This document shows positions 1 to 13,689 of a DNA stretch of 64,000 bases, in pieces. The DNA comes from Toxotes chatareus (taxonomy: Eukaryota; Chordata; Actinopteri; Toxotidae). Every line of letters begins with the position of its first letter. Position 1 is the stretch's first letter. The DNA is taken from assembly GCA_016801885.1 (NCBI GenBank), contig CM028892.1, forward strand, positions 11,168,114 to 11,232,113, read 5' to 3'. A model generated the notes under the pieces. It did no database searches, was not told the origin of the DNA, and saw nothing but the letters and a program-made list of their open reading frames with translations. The position numbers and the translations under genes are program-made.

Positions 1-3000
1 CTGTGGTCCAATGGCTCCTTCCTGCTTAGTGATAGGTAATATTACTGTAACCAGGAGATTAGAAATATTGAGATCATTGGTCGAAATTCCCCACAGCACA
101 ACCACAACCCTGAGAACATTTTCACCGAGGCAAGTTTGCAAAGTTTTGTTTCCACACTTCAAAGTGTACCTGTGTGTACGTTTTCACAGTGGGTCACAAA
201 CTTATCGGCTTGTGATCTCATCAGCTTCGTCTTCTTTCAGTGATGGCAAGGAGTTTGAATGATTTTTAGATTCCTGAAAAGGTGAAAATTTCTCGTATTT
301 AAAAAGAAAAACAAAGGCTGAAAAGTTGTGGGTATATTTCTGGAATTCTTTTATTCTGTTTTCACTCACTCATTTCGATTCACTCACATCATTGAAATCT
401 AAAGATACTGAGTCCAAAAGAGATCAGAATAAAAACACACCATGTGTCACAGCTAACTGTAGAATATAATCAGGTTGTAAACATACAGGAACAATACAGA
501 GCATATGTAGATAATATAGACATTAAACAGTGCTTATATTATAGTAACTAAGATCACACATGCGCCATTATTTCTCACCAAAGCCACAGACTGCCATCGT
601 GTTTTGTTTTGACTGTTCGGGGCTCTCTGTGTTGTACCAGGTGGTGAAACTAGCGTCAGTGTTTACTTGTAACAGGAACCTGCAGACTCTTCGCCCTGCA
701 AGGCGAACTGCTGGAGACCACCGAGCTAAACGGTTTAACTGTGCAGTGTAACCGAACAGACAACAGAGCGGCTCACAGGTTAAAGATGAGCCTTGTGTTG
801 ACGCTGTTCCAGAAAACCCCCAGACGACCCTGGTTAGACCCCCTGCAGCGCTGCGATCAGGACCACCTCAGTCTGAGTCAGACTACAGACCACAGCGAGT
901 CATGTTATTGGCAGGAAGCTGCAGACTAAATCTCACATGGCTGCATGCCTCTCACTCTGTTTAGGTTGAAAAATTTGAGCCTATTTTAAAACACATTTGC
1001 TGATTTTAGTTATGAGACTAAGAACAGTCTGGTTAGATATGTATGTTACCACTGCAAATTTCCCATTTGGTGCTCGCCTCATATTTCTGCACAGTTTGTA
1101 CCACAGTTACATAATCATGACTGCATTTGTAAACGTGAAATGCCAAAGACTTGTCTTGTTTGTGCGATTATCTACAGAAAACTGGAACCTAAATCCAGCT
1201 TTCATGGGTTTCCCCAAAGTTTTTGTTTAGCCGATGAGATAACTCATCGCACCATTGATTCACAGCCTAGGGTTATAACCATACTCACTAACTGAATATA
1301 GGTCTCTTTATTTCATAAAAATATCTCTGTTTTTTCTAAAGGTATCGAGTCTGAAAAACTAAAAATGAATGCTACATGTGTAATATATCATTTTATCAGA
1401 AAGGCAAAAATGGAAATTGGAATATGCACAAATATCATACATAATTATTTGTAATTTATGTCTATTTTGAAGCTTCAGACCCCTCTGCTGCTGTGGGATT
1501 TACCCCTGAACTTAGCACCTCCTGTTTGCTGTTACAGTAACGTTAACAGTATCTGTGTGCAGAGCAGCTGCAGTGTGAACCGGGTGCAGCAGACTAAGAC
1601 ATATCCGAGCAGACAGCTGTCATGGTCGGTCTGGCATCACCCCGCTGGCTGTGTTCTTACAGCCTCTGTTTACCCAGGGAAAGTGAGGATGCCGCACTGT
1701 TACCTGTCCAAGTACAGCACAGCTTCATGTTTTATTGGACGCTGACCTAATTGTGCATTCATGATCCTTATTTGATTCACTAATGTTTATTATGACTTGT
1801 GTTTTTTGATGCAGGGAGGGGTTTGGACACTGGCTGGAGTTCATCATATTCATGACCACAGTTGTTCCACTGGACCAAATCGATGGTAAGTGTTCGGTTC
1901 AGTTGCACGTCATAGGTTGTTGTTGAGTAGCTGCAGGTGTTTATTAGTCAAACGTCCCAAAATTGTCCAGGGTTTCAGGCTCCTGATCAGGTCTCTCATT
2001 AGTTGGCTTTGTGACAACAGGTTTGAAAATAAAACTAAAACCCCTCATGTGTTTCCACAGGCTTTTGTTAGTTAAGCTTTTACAAGTAATCCAGCCCAAA
2101 ATACAGAGACAGCTCTTACAACACAGGCCATTGTGTTTAAATGTTGAGCTGTAAACATAAATGGTGATAAAATAATTGTTGTTGATTCCTTCATTTAATA
2201 ACCAAACACAGCTAATAATCTCCTCCCTCACCAGGAAGCAAATCCCACGAGAGCTGTAACGTCTCACAGATGCCTCAAATTACCTTTGTTTTAAAGACCT
2301 TTAATCCTGGGGCTCCTCAGGGATCCACCCCAGGTCCCCCTGTGGTTTTAATCTGAAAAACCTTGAAGGTTTCCTTCAGGGCCTTTTATGTTTCACAGTG
2401 TGCAAGCATGGTAATGTATTTTAAAACATCTTAAGCACATTACAAGCGTGTTGCACAGCATTCTGTTTGTATAATCACATTTGGAAATGACATGCATCGT
2501 TATCAAGGGAGGAAATTAACATTTTCATCCGCCGGCCACAATGGCTGGTGCCTTCCAAATTTTGCCAGAGCCTTTGACTGATTCACCAGCCAAATATGAT
2601 CCGAAAGCAAAAGAGTCTCAGCAGGACGGGAGGTTACCGATGTTCAGCTGCAGGCTGGTGATGTTTTCCTACCTTAAACAGATTAGTGTTTGCTTTTTCA
2701 TTTTTTATCATTACTGTCAAGTTAACCAAAAAAATGAAAACTGAGACAAGTCAAGTAAAGAAACGATGACTGAGAATTACATAGAATGAAACAAAAACAA
2801 CTCAGAATAGAACAACATCCCTTTTCTTGGCATCAGTAATCTATTCATTTGTTCAGTGCTGTGCTTGAATCATGTATAAATACCTTCATAATGTAGATTA
2901 GACAACAGAGTGTTCTCCTAATGGACATACATTATTAATCATTAAAAATCCATGAGAGCAGGCGGACTAAAGGCCATATTGTAACTCTGTGATGTGGTTA

Positions 3001-3540
3001 ATGATGGATTATGATGATAATTACCATGAGATGAGAAAGCAGTGGATCCAGCCCAACAGAGAAGTGATGTGTCACTAACCGGACTAATTACAAAGAAATC
3101 TCTCTTTCCCAGATGCATCGACACCTGCGGCCTCCAACAGATGCTGCTGTCAGACGGAGAGGACGGGGCTGCATCTGTGAGGAGGAGTTTATATTTCATC
3201 TCTGGCTGCAGGTACAGTACACTGAGACTGAAACCTGGCTGTTTTCCTTCCATCAACCATGTGGTGAAGACTTTTTCCCTGCTGGAACTGAAATACTTGA
3301 TCTTTGGCTCTCAAGCAAACACACATTTAAAGGATAATTAGTGTTGTTTCAGTGTGAAGTGATTACACTGCTCATGTTTAATGCCGTGTTAGACTCCACT
3401 GTAGTGATGTTGCCATGTTCCCAGATCTCAGTGTGACCTGCATTATTAGAAACAGGAATCATCCTGTAGGAATGAACTGGATACCCGTCCAGTCACTTTG
3501 CATAGTTTGCCTTAAACAGCGAAGTTGAGTTTTAGTGAAT
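1..3540. other. Intergenic or unassigned sequence, left edge
   Basis: I see no gene here that I can name. The sequence is AT-rich with many short ORFs that have no recognisable protein content. One splice-bounded segment at 1815-1885 is listed separately. A short hairpin-prone patch (TGGCTGGTG near 2543 and its complement near 2583) may be a decayed repeat. The 3' end of a gene to the left could lie in the first kilobase, but nothing in the sequence proves it. Confidence 0.4.
1815..1885 (+). other. Candidate internal exon, unassigned
   Basis: A 71-base segment lies between a good acceptor (T-rich tract then GATGCAG) and a consensus donor (GTAAGTG). Two reading frames are open. One gives a hydrophobic peptide starting EGFGHWLEFIIF, the other starts GGVWTLAGVHH. 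I do not recognise either. A single exon-like segment can arise by chance, so this is only a candidate. Confidence 0.15.
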
Positions 3541-3682
3541 CATTTCTGCGTTTCGGGAATTATTCTCGTCGACATCACTGACTTGGTCCTGGCGACGTTC
3601 TGGCGTCTCTGCGCAATTTCATCTTTCTGAGAAGACTTTCATCGATTTGTGGGAAGAGTCCTGTTTTGTAGCAGCTGCTTTA

Positions 3683-4433
3683 ATGAAGCCGCCGGGCAGC
3701 ACCTCTCAAACGAAGGTAAGACCAAACTCTGTGGTTCTTCTTTTGTAAGCCATCTGCATTTCAAACACTGTTTCATACATAATTTTACACGTGCCATGAG
3801 CTGCAGCCCCGTATGTTGATGGTGTTTTTTATATTTTAACCAATAAAAAAAAACGAGACTCATACAAAGAAGTAATTCCTTGTGATTGTGATTATTTCAC
3901 TTACACAGACCTTTTATTTACATTATGTACAGTAAAAAAAGTTTTAATGCAGACTATGAAAGGGTTTCATTGTGGGGCAAATATTGATGTTAGAGGGGCA
4001 GCTTTGTCCCATGGCCGCCCATGATTGGCTCTGAGCTACTTCTTATTCTGCAGTTATTCTTTATAATTCTGTGTCTGGCTGTGGTGACGTTATCAAACAA
4101 ACCTGCATACTCTTTGCAGTAACTTTTGTTTCTTTAACAGGTTTCAAGCCCAAAATTTTCCAAAACTCCCTCAATGCATAAAAGTCAGCGTCAAACCCAC
4201 GCCACCAAAAACTGAAGGTACTTTTTTTTTTTCCTCAGCAGCTGATAAACAGCTCAGCCCGATGTGGCTCAGCCGTCATACATATTATAAAGTATAAAAG
4301 ATGTGTGCTCTGTAGCTGTGACCTTTCCCCCTCTCCAGGCAAACACCTCCACAACGAACCCACAGCAGCAGCAGCAGCCACCCCCCTCCCAACGCACGGC
4401 AGCCTGGACTTGAAAGGAGAAAGACTGGCGTGA
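3683..4433 (+). other. Candidate spliced transcript of unknown gene
   Basis: Three splice-like segments lie close together. 3683-3715 starts with ATG (MKPPGSTSQTK) and ends at a GTAAGA donor, just after a CpG-containing stretch at 3560-3640. 4141-4217 follows a TTTCTTTAACAG acceptor and ends at GTAC. 4339-4433 follows a strong pyrimidine tract (CCCCCTCTCCAG). Joined in phase, the first two give a 35-residue peptide that ends at TGA 4213-4215. In another frame the second and third segments are open together up to a TGA at 4431-4433. I recognise no family. It could be chance or a non-coding RNA. Confidence 0.15.
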
Positions 4434-5264
4434 TACCAGAGGCGTACTACAGCACGCTACACAAAATTCACCTGACTGCTTTTTTAACTTTTCCATTTTC
4501 CACAGATGTCTCACCAAACGGCATCGGTTAATGGAAACTTCATGAAAACTGCTAACGTTAGCTGATACATTCATTTAGACATACATATTCATCCCTGATT
4601 GTGACCTTTGACCTCCTTGGTTGCTGTTGTTTTTAAGTGGATGTCTGCAGCAGCCATGTCTGCCATGCTTTCTAATGTTAATGTCTTTACATTAAACAAG
4701 GGATAAATTAGCAGAGCTGTCTTTATCCAAGGGATAAAGAATTTTAAGGAGACATGAAACCAAACCAGATGAGGCTGGAAAGGATCATTTAATGCTGAAT
4801 GGAAGGTAGTTACTGACTGGAATAATTCACTGATTTCTATGATAAATGCACTTAATAAAATACATTTACTGAACAGCTTTGTAATGAGTCAGAGTGAAAG
4901 TTTTCAGATCCTGCACTCACAGTAAAAGCAGCACGGTAAGTAAAAGTCCTGAAAACTTTACACGTGTAAAAGCAAAAACCAACATGTACTCGAAGTATTT
5001 AAAGGAAATGTACTAAGAAAAATAAATAGGAATAAAGTAGTATATAATAGTCATTCTAAAGGAAAGTACAAGTAGCATTTGCAAATGTGTAAGTCGTTGC
5101 CTGAAGAGTGAGTAAGATGAGAGGGGTGGGGGTGCTGTAATATCAGTGTAGTAGTAGTGGAGTGGTGTAGTACAACACTTTTTACTGCAGTGAATCTGAG
5201 CACGTTTTTTTTCCTGCTGCTGGTTGAGCAGGACAACAGGGAGACTTTTTGTCCTGGCTGGGAT

Positions 5265-5415
5265 CAATCGCTCCATAGATGACGCCCACCCGGCCAGGCC
5301 TCTCCGTGGGCGGTCAGCGGCCCAGCAGAACGGCCCGGACCGGCCCCGCCTGGGCCCTCCTCCGGCCCCCGCAGCCTGCAGGGCCAGCACACAGCAGGAG
5401 AGCTGCGCTTCAGCT
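5265..5415. other. GC- and CpG-rich patch
   Basis: About 150 bases are far richer in G, C and CpG than their AT-rich flanks, with runs such as CGGCCCGGACCGGCCCCGCC. Size and composition would suit a small CpG island or an unmethylated enhancer. No gene start can be tied to it. ORFs on both strands here are low-complexity and look incidental. Confidence 0.35.
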
Positions 5416-5419
5416 GACA

Positions 5420-8400
5420 CCCCAGTGAACTTTAAAGTCAGTGCTTTCTTATTGTGATCTACTTCCTGCTGAAGGAGGGATTATTCACAACCAGTGGGAT
5501 GTCAGTGAGACAAAGAAAGGCAATTTGACTGGACAGAAAGGGTAACCATTCAAAAGTCAGTGAGCTTTCCTGAGAAGAAAAAACTTAAATGTATTAAAGA
5601 AGGTTTCCTCTGCCACCCAAACCTCAGTCCGTTTTGTGTAGGAATTTTAAGAACGTTACGACTTCAGGTATTTATCCAAACGTACCGCATATTTCCAGAA
5701 AGCCGGCAAAAGAAAATTCACATTTCCAGCACAGCTGTTGTGTGAATATCAGTTCGCTGGTTGACGGATCTCTAGAGCTTTCGCTCACATCACATGATCT
5801 TCATCAGCAGATGGAGATTTAAATGTAGGGTGAGGGCGTTAAAACACGGTTTGGACCTTTAAATATTCTATATTGCAGGTAGATCATTTCCAGTTTGATG
5901 CATTTGCTGATACTAAACTTACAGTGAATAAATACAAGAGAACACACAGCACACAGACTGTAGCTGCCTACAGTCTATAAACATTTACAGTTGAATTGAA
6001 TCAAGGTGTCAGCTGAATTCCTCCAGCTTCACGAAGCACCGCACAAGGTTGTATTAAATAGAGATTACAGAAAAACAGTCTACGCAGACACAGAGAGAGC
6101 AGATGGAAACGAAACACATCAGCTCAACGTGAGGACCGTGCAGTGAAGGGCTGGCTCTGTGGCAGTGGCAGTTTAGGAGTTTTTCTGCAGCTGATGCTTT
6201 TGTCTTGAGCGACTGTTTGCACGGTCAGTGTGGATTTTGTTTTCCTGCCTGCATCTGTTGCTGTGGTAACCATATAGGTGAGAGCAGGTATGCTAGCTGA
6301 TGATATGGTTTGACGGTACAGTACAAGCAGTCACACCTGACAGCGTCACTGATGGTGGAGGGTGATGTGCGTGTGCAGCATGTTTCGTGCTGCGCTGCAG
6401 TGGAGGACAGCATGTGGAGGACAGCATGTGGAGCAGCCAGACCGAGGCAGTCTTCATTCTGAATCACTTCATCTGAACACTGGATTATTTTAGACAGTGT
6501 CTGTCAGGGACACAGTGAGACGCTGCCAAAGGGAAACCAGATCTTACAAAACCAGTAATGAATGACACAGCTGTAAAATATGTCCTAATATAAAGAGTCA
6601 TCATTACAGATAAATACATTGATAAACACTGTGAATGTCCTTGTAACTGATTAGAACTACATTACGCTGTAGTGTAAATGAACTGAGGCTTTATGCTGAG
6701 CGAGCTTCAGTTCCTGGATCACCAACATTAGAATCTTTTCCATTTCTAATTTAAGCGTGTGCTTGTAGCTAACTCTCTGATCCATCTGACCTGATGCAGG
6801 GCGACTTCTAATGAGAACAACATCACAGCGAGCTGCACCCACATCACAACCAACTAACACTGAGCACATTTACATTCCAGTCACTGATCCAACGCTGTTG
6901 TGTGCAGATTAGATTCACCGGTCATTCACAGTCAGGACATTCACGTTTATATTTGCATTTTACTCACTTAGCTGGAGCTTTTTTACCTGGAGGGACTTCC
7001 AGTAAGTCTGTCTCACTTCCTAGATGGAGGACATGACCGGGAAGCAGTGACCGACACAAAGCTGAGTTTATCCTCAGAGGTGAGAGCGAAAAAGGTCACC
7101 CTGCTCTGTGTTGGTGTCGCTGAGTGAAAACCACAGAACTAGGACAGGTTTTAGCAGAAAGACAGAGAGGAGGGGTGAAAGTTAAATTCCTTGTTTGGTT
7201 CAACTTTGTCTTTATTTGTGAAAAGCGATAGCTTTAGCAGAGGTCAGTTCCACTGCGTGTAAGCTGGTTGGTTTAAAGCAAAGCAGACACAGGAAGCAGG
7301 ACGTAAAGACTCTGCAGTCTCCAGCTTTAGTCCTGAGATTTGTACGTCCACCGTTCATTACCTCCCTGTGTGTGTGAGAGTGTAGCACTTCTATTAACCA
7401 CAACCACAGTATTTCCCTCAGCTTAACCAAGTCTGACAGCTTCCTAACCTTAACCTTAAACATGTTGTGGCCTTGCACAGTCACCACAGAAAGTCATCAT
7501 TTCACAAACACTGGCACTGAATGTACAAGGATCGGCCTTGAACATTATCCAGGGTTTTGCAGAATCATCCAGTACTGGCTTGTTCCTTATTTTGTGATAC
7601 AGTTTGACCATGTTGTACTGAAGAACCAGTTTTAGGAGACAGGGTTGCACTGGTGCTTAGTATTTAAGTTTTGAAAAGCCTCTGAAACATGAAACAGACC
7701 ATCACGAGACTCTAAAACTCTCCAGTGAAACCAAAATGCTCCAAAATCTCTTTCGGTTTTAGGTCATGCTGCTGCCTCTAAGTGGAGCATTAGTTAGAAC
7801 AACACCACTGACCAGTGAAATGGACAAAGCTCGTGTGCAGAGACGATCAGTCGTCATGTTTCTGCCGTTTCTCTGCAGCTTCACACAGGCAGTAACCACG
7901 GCGGATGATATCTGATATTTAATTACAGACAGATAAATCTTTATTTCCTCTGCGTGTTCGGCCCTGTTGTCTCGGCACTGTCTTATCAGTGTGTACATTA
8001 GTTGTCAGCATGTCTCTGCATTAATGTCGCCACAACAAATCCCTGTGCATTCATTGTGCTGGGCGATTAAAGTGATGCCGGTTGTGATGTGCTGCAGGGA
8101 CGTGGGCAGGGCGATGTGGGTACTTGTGCGTGAGGAGCCCTAAGTTTCAGAGGTTTTTTTCTAATTGAGTCAGGGACTTATGCTGGCAAGGTAGGCGTGT
8201 GAGTGGGGGGGAGACTAATCCCAAGCTGCTGTTGTTTTTCGTGCCTGCTGGCTTGAGATCAAAAACTTAACAGCAATAATCATGCAAAATGTGTGGCTTC
8301 ACTTCAAAGCCTGCCTCAACTTTGCTCACACCCTTGTAGCTCGCATTGTTTCATCATTTCTTCTCTTTCCTCTCCTGCAAGCAATTTTTTCCCCCCCTTT

Positions 8401-10440
8401 TTTGTTCAGCACGTCAGCTGGCGAGGTTTGATGGCGATCTGATAGGCAGTCGTGACCTTTCTTCAGCAGCTTCAAATTATTACATTTAACAGATTAATCA
8501 CACCTTCAGATTAGCTGAGGTGTTTTTGTCATGCACAGACGCACACACATCAGGGGCCGGGTGGTTTCTCTCTGACTGCACTGTGTGGTCGTGGAGGAGG
8601 GAGTGACAGCCTCCACCTGGAGATAGCAGACATGTCAGACGTCAGCAGCACTCTCAGGGTGAGGATGCTGTGGGCGGCGAGGGTCGCTGAGGCCCATACG
8701 TGGCCAAAATGGGCAAATCCCCTCCACGTCAGCCCACGGCCCGTCAGCAGGGAGCCACAGGGCTTCCCACTTAAGCTTTAAAGGTGCAACGCGTAGCATT
8801 TTAAGTCCAGTAAAAACTCCAGCACATTAATGACGCTTGGCCCATTTTTTTTCTGAACCCACAACTTTCACTACACAGCAAATGATGCAGATATGTTCCG
8901 GACCTTTTTCTAATTTGTAAAGCACATTAAAAGAATGTAAATCAGCCATAGTGTTAAAGAGACTGAGGCTTCTCAGCACCATTTGGAACCTTTATGCACC
9001 AAATTGAGTTCAGGACGTTGAGGGTTTTGGATCTTGTTGCAGATGTTGCAGATGTGCTGTTTTGAACATCAGATAAAGCTCAACAGACGTTTTCCTGCAA
9101 GAAATGATATTTATTTAGTAGGAGTTCACTTCACACCAGAGGTTCTGTGGTGTTTCCATCTGTAAAGTTGATGATACACATTTTGTAGATTCTAGGTTGA
9201 TTGGTCAGATCATGATATGTGCTTATTAACAGTCAGAGACGTGGACAGGATTTTAAAAAATTCCCCCTGAAGAACCCCACCCACGAGCTGCCAGGTCAAA
9301 CTCTGAGCAGATTTTAGGACTATTTCAAAACAAAATCATATCATTAGATTTTCTGTAAATGTTAAAAACTGTCAAATTTTACCATATTTAGAATCAACCT
9401 TAAAAAAAACTGGACGCATGTAACACGGTGAACAACGCAAAGCCTCCTTATGTCATTTAACCTTTAAATTTCCAAATAATACCAGGGACATGACTGCAGA
9501 GATTAATTGTGATTAATTAACTGTGATGAATTCTCCATCTTAGGTGTGGTTAGGTAATCCACTGTATGTCTGTGGCAACCTTTAGCCATAGCATTGTTAG
9601 CATTTTAATATTAACCCAAGCACAAGCACAGTATTTTAGACACTCGCTTGCTGGGACGACATCCAGCAGCTTAGTGTCGGCGAACAAACGTATTTAATGC
9701 TGCAGACCGTGAGCAGGACAGGAGTGATTCAGACTTCAAACAGTTAAACTGGTTTGTTGTTTGACACATTGGCTTTTGTAGCAGTTTAACCTTTCGACTG
9801 CAGCACAATCTTTTGAACCACAAGGCCACTGAGCCACACACTGAGCTCACTGTACAGGAGGATGAGTCACTTCCAGCGTGTCAGGCTGAGATAAAGCCTG
9901 GATTCTGGCCTTAAACGCAACATTTCAAATATTTGGACGTATATGGACTGCTTCTGCTTCATTCAAGTCCTATCATTAATACAGTAATAATGTATTCATG
10001 TCAGTCTCTTGGTCATGAAACAGCGTAAAACAACTTCTTATGTCCGTATCTGCAAATATTTATTAAAGTCACGATCATGAAATAGTAATCAGAATTATTC
10101 TGCAGCCATGATTAATTCCATGGTCTTTAATGAAACATGTTTAATTTTCAATCATCTAACGGTAGCAAATAATCCCACTGGAGTTGTTGATTAACTGATT
10201 CATCCTCTAATCATTTGACTCGTGGGAAACGCAAACTAACTTTGTCGAGCTCTTCATTTGATATTTGACGCTTCCTTCTCTGACCATGATGTCTCTCTGT
10301 CTCTCTGTCTCTGCACCTATACGGGACACATCTTCTCAGCGCCTGTCTCTTCATGGAGGGGATTTTAACACAAAGTGGTAGTAGATGCGAGTGAAGGCAG
10401 CAGATTTCCATGCTGGCACGTTTGCAGGCAGCAGGGCCCC
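5420..10440. other. Gene-free stretch
   Basis: I find no exon with recognisable protein content on either strand. A 16-base unit (TGGAGGACAGCATG plus two bases) is duplicated in tandem at about 6402-6434. A moderately GC-rich part at 8520-8770 stands out from the flanks and could be regulatory, but no specific motif supports that. Confidence 0.4.
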
Positions 10441-10800
10441 TATAGCTGTTTCTGCAGTAAAGTTTCACACACACAAACACACTGCAGGAACACTGCAGTC
10501 TCTATCTGTATGTCACATAACCTCCGCCTACGCACACTACGCCCACACACATCCTTGCCCAAAACACCCACATGAGTGTAATGTGTGCAAAGACACACAC
10601 AGACACACACACACACATCGCCCCATACACACTCGCCGCCCACGCAGGCACACACGTGTTCAGTCAGACATAAGCCGCTCATACCATCCCACACTTTCTC
10701 AACAGACACAAAGTAAGACTAACTAGGGAGTCTGTGCAAACACACCAGCTTTAGCCCTGCGCATACACACACGCACACACACACACAAATTCTCCCAACA
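10440..10800. repeat. Interrupted CA-rich simple-sequence region
   Basis: Broken runs of CA dinucleotides are dispersed over about 350 bases, densest at 10591-10620 and 10765-10787. They produce long but meaningless ORFs on both strands (His/Thr-rich on plus, Cys/Val-rich on minus). One exact EGR consensus lies inside, at 10637-10645. Confidence 0.7.
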
Positions 10801-11371
10801 CACACAAGCTGTGGCCTCGTACGGCATCGTAAACTCAAAAAATATGTTGTGCGTTTATAGAAAGAAAACCTGCTCGGCTGTTTTAACTGATTTCACAACA
10901 TTTTTTTTCCTTCTCAGCGAAGTCACATCCACGCCCAACTAAAATGTGTCTGCCACCCAAAACGGCAACACAACTCTCTGGGTGGAGCCCGCAATAGGAG
11001 GCAACCAACTCCAGACGAGAGGAGCGTTTGCTTTTTTTTTCTCCTTATTACTGAAATGTTTTAACTCCTGCTTTTGGCATCACAGTCATGCTGTAACCCA
11101 TATTCCCTCCAAATGAAAAGGGACACTCCATGACAAGCACTACCACCGCCTGGAGACTGAATCATGCTGCTCTGTTGTTCCTCCTTTTTTTTGCCTCCTA
11201 AAGAGGAACTTGGATGAAAAGAGCTGCTTTTTTAGAGCGCAAAGTGTTGAGGATGTGGGTTGGTGGGAAGGGGAGGAGAGGGGAGGGAGGAGACAGAGGG
11301 GAGGGAGAAGGGGAGCAGAGCAGCGTGGGCGCTCTGACAGGGCGAGGGGCTGACAGGCCCAGGCGTGGGCG
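10637..11371. promoter_or_regulatory. EGR-type binding sites, distal group (3)
   Basis: The exact 9-mer GCGTGGGCG, the consensus for the EGR1-4 zinc fingers, occurs at 11323-11331 and 11363-11371 on the plus strand and at 10637-10645 on the minus strand. The first two are 40 bases apart in a G-rich patch (11270-11410). NAB proteins are co-repressors recruited by EGR factors, and mammalian NAB2 is a known EGR target, so sites upstream of NAB1 fit a feedback loop. The motif is seen; occupancy and function are inferred. Confidence 0.45.
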
Positions 11372-12981
11372 TGTCATTGAAATGTGTTTCTGCTCGGGGG
11401 GGGTGGAGAGAGAGAGGCAAGCCGCTGCAGAAATGAAATGAACAGGCGTCTCCTGAAAAGTGAAATATGAAGAGGCTCCTTGCCAAATGAGATACATCCA
11501 CTGTCTGGAGGTTTCCGGAAGGGGGGGGTAACAACAAAATCAATAAATAAATAAAAAGTGACGCCTACTCTTTGGGATGATTGACAGGACGACATGAAAG
11601 CAGATTGCTGCTGTCGTGTGAAAACCCTGTAACTCTTCTCCTCTGAGGTTTTTAATGTTTTTAGGACTAAATTGAAGGATGAGTGGAGTTTTTTTGGTTT
11701 GTGGAAACGGTTCAAAACCTGTTCAGATGGAAAAAAAAATCTCTCCGCTGTGGAAATGTATTTCGAAGGTTTTCCACTAAGTGAAGTAAAGCTGAGCTGA
11801 AATCTGCGTGCACAGTGTATCCTCGGTATTTAGCCAAACTGTAATTACCAAACAGAACAAGTTTTACTGTTATTTAGTTGTTATTTATTTTTCGGCAGTG
11901 ATAGCACCCTGCTATATTAGTATATAGTGTGTATATTAGGTAATGCAATTTGGTGCCACTACAAGTATAATGCATTAGGGGGGTGGACAGTTTGTCAACA
12001 CAGCAGCAGCGACTGCTTTAACTTTAGCTACGTGAGGTAAACAGTACAAACACAGAGAATATGCACACGGAGCAGTGGGTGAACTTTTTTACCAGACGGT
12101 CCTGCCTCGCCCCCACTGGGATGTCTGGGAATTAGCTTTTTAAGCGCCATATCCTCAGCCGCCATCCTGTGTCAATATGTGGTAATCTTGTGCGTTGCTG
12201 TCCTTCAGTGATTTTGAAATGTTGTAGTCTGACCTAGCAGGGTTTCCGTTAAATCACCATGAGATTAACAGGAAGGGGAGCACGTCTGAGACGGGCTGAC
12301 GTCCGTAGGCCTCACAGTTCTATAACAGGCTGCAGTCAGGAGTGTACCATCAGCGTTGATATTGTGTGTCCTTGGAAAAGTTTTCCTGAAGTGTAGACAC
12401 TGTTCACGCAAATATGTCCACAATCTGATTTATCCTCTTCTGAAAAATGGGAAAATAGGCACAGTACCCACCATGTCCTTTACCTTTATACTGAACCAGT
12501 AGCCTTTTATTTCCTGGACATGATGTGAGAGTGGCAGATTTTGGCAAATGAACTTGAGCTGACTTTTGTCTTCTTGTAAATAAACTGTGTGCAGAAAAGA
12601 AGCAGTAGGATTGTTGAGAAACAGGGCAGTGGTTTCACATTTGTTAAACTGGGAAACTGGGACTTGTGGGAACAGGCAGCCTGGGTGTCGACCTACCTCA
12701 GAGTGTGGGTGGACATCCTATTTCCTGCCGGCGCTCTCATTTTAATTTGTTCTTGTTTGGTTCTGGTTGCTCGTTAGATTGAGTACAGTGTGTGTTTGTA
12801 CTGTGTAGGTGAGAGGAGGGGAGGGAAGGGGAGGGGGAGCAGGGGTGAGGTGGGTGAGGAGGTCGGAACAGAGAGATATGGAGCTGATACTCCTTTTCCT
12901 CCTCTTTTCTTTCAGAATTTGATTTGATCCCCGTCTGCTCGGAGGCTGATCCATGGGAACGCCGTTAGAAGGTCATATCTG

Positions 12982-12984
<3 letters not shown>

Positions 12985-13021
<37 letters not shown>
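12985..13021. repeat. (AC)n microsatellite
   Basis: An uninterrupted AC dinucleotide run of about 18 copies lies in the gene-free region upstream of NAB1. Confidence 0.95.
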
Positions 13022-13023
<2 letters not shown>

Positions 13024-13666
13024 TTCACACATAACACACAGCAGCCAGACATGGATTCAGAGGCTGAGGGTGGGCGGACTGGAATCCTACCTGCTCCATG
13101 TGCACGTTTGGAAAATGCATCATTAATATTTGCATGAATGTTCATTGTTGACCGTGGAAATAGATCATGTGACTAAACCACCTCGACTCACGCTTCCCTT
13201 AAAAGCTTCTTCCTGAGCTTTCAGTCACAGAACATGGTTTCATATATAAATGGGTTTTTGTAGCTTAGAATCCAGCAGAGGGGGTTAAATCAAAGTGAAT
13301 GTCTACAGCTGCATTTTGGACTGTGACACTGACTCACATGTCAAAAAGAAAAGAAAATTGCAGTTTTATCGAGTTTCTGTGAGACTAACATCAGCATGTA
13401 ACATGTCATTCATGTGTAACTTTACAGCCACCGAATAGCTTCACATGATAAACTTCATGAGGTTAATACATCGTATTCTGTCACCGTATTAACCCTGTAA
13501 TATTCCCATTGTGTGTGTGGTGTGTTGCACCAGCATCATATTCCTGTGGGATTTTTATATTTCAGCATAATCTGGAGTTTTGCTTTGATATTTGTTTTAG
13601 TTTCCTTCTGAAATTAATTAGAGGATCTGAAAAGCAAGGAGTTCCACCCCACCCACCCCCACACAG

Positions 13667-13689
13667 ACACACACACACACACACACACA
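13667..13689. repeat. (CA)n microsatellite
   Basis: A short CA run of about 11 units with one interruption follows a C-rich lead-in. Confidence 0.85.

Noticed and set aside
4363..4380. CAG repeat as a candidate expansion tract
   Set aside because: Only about five units, and not in a confirmed gene; no sign of expansion.
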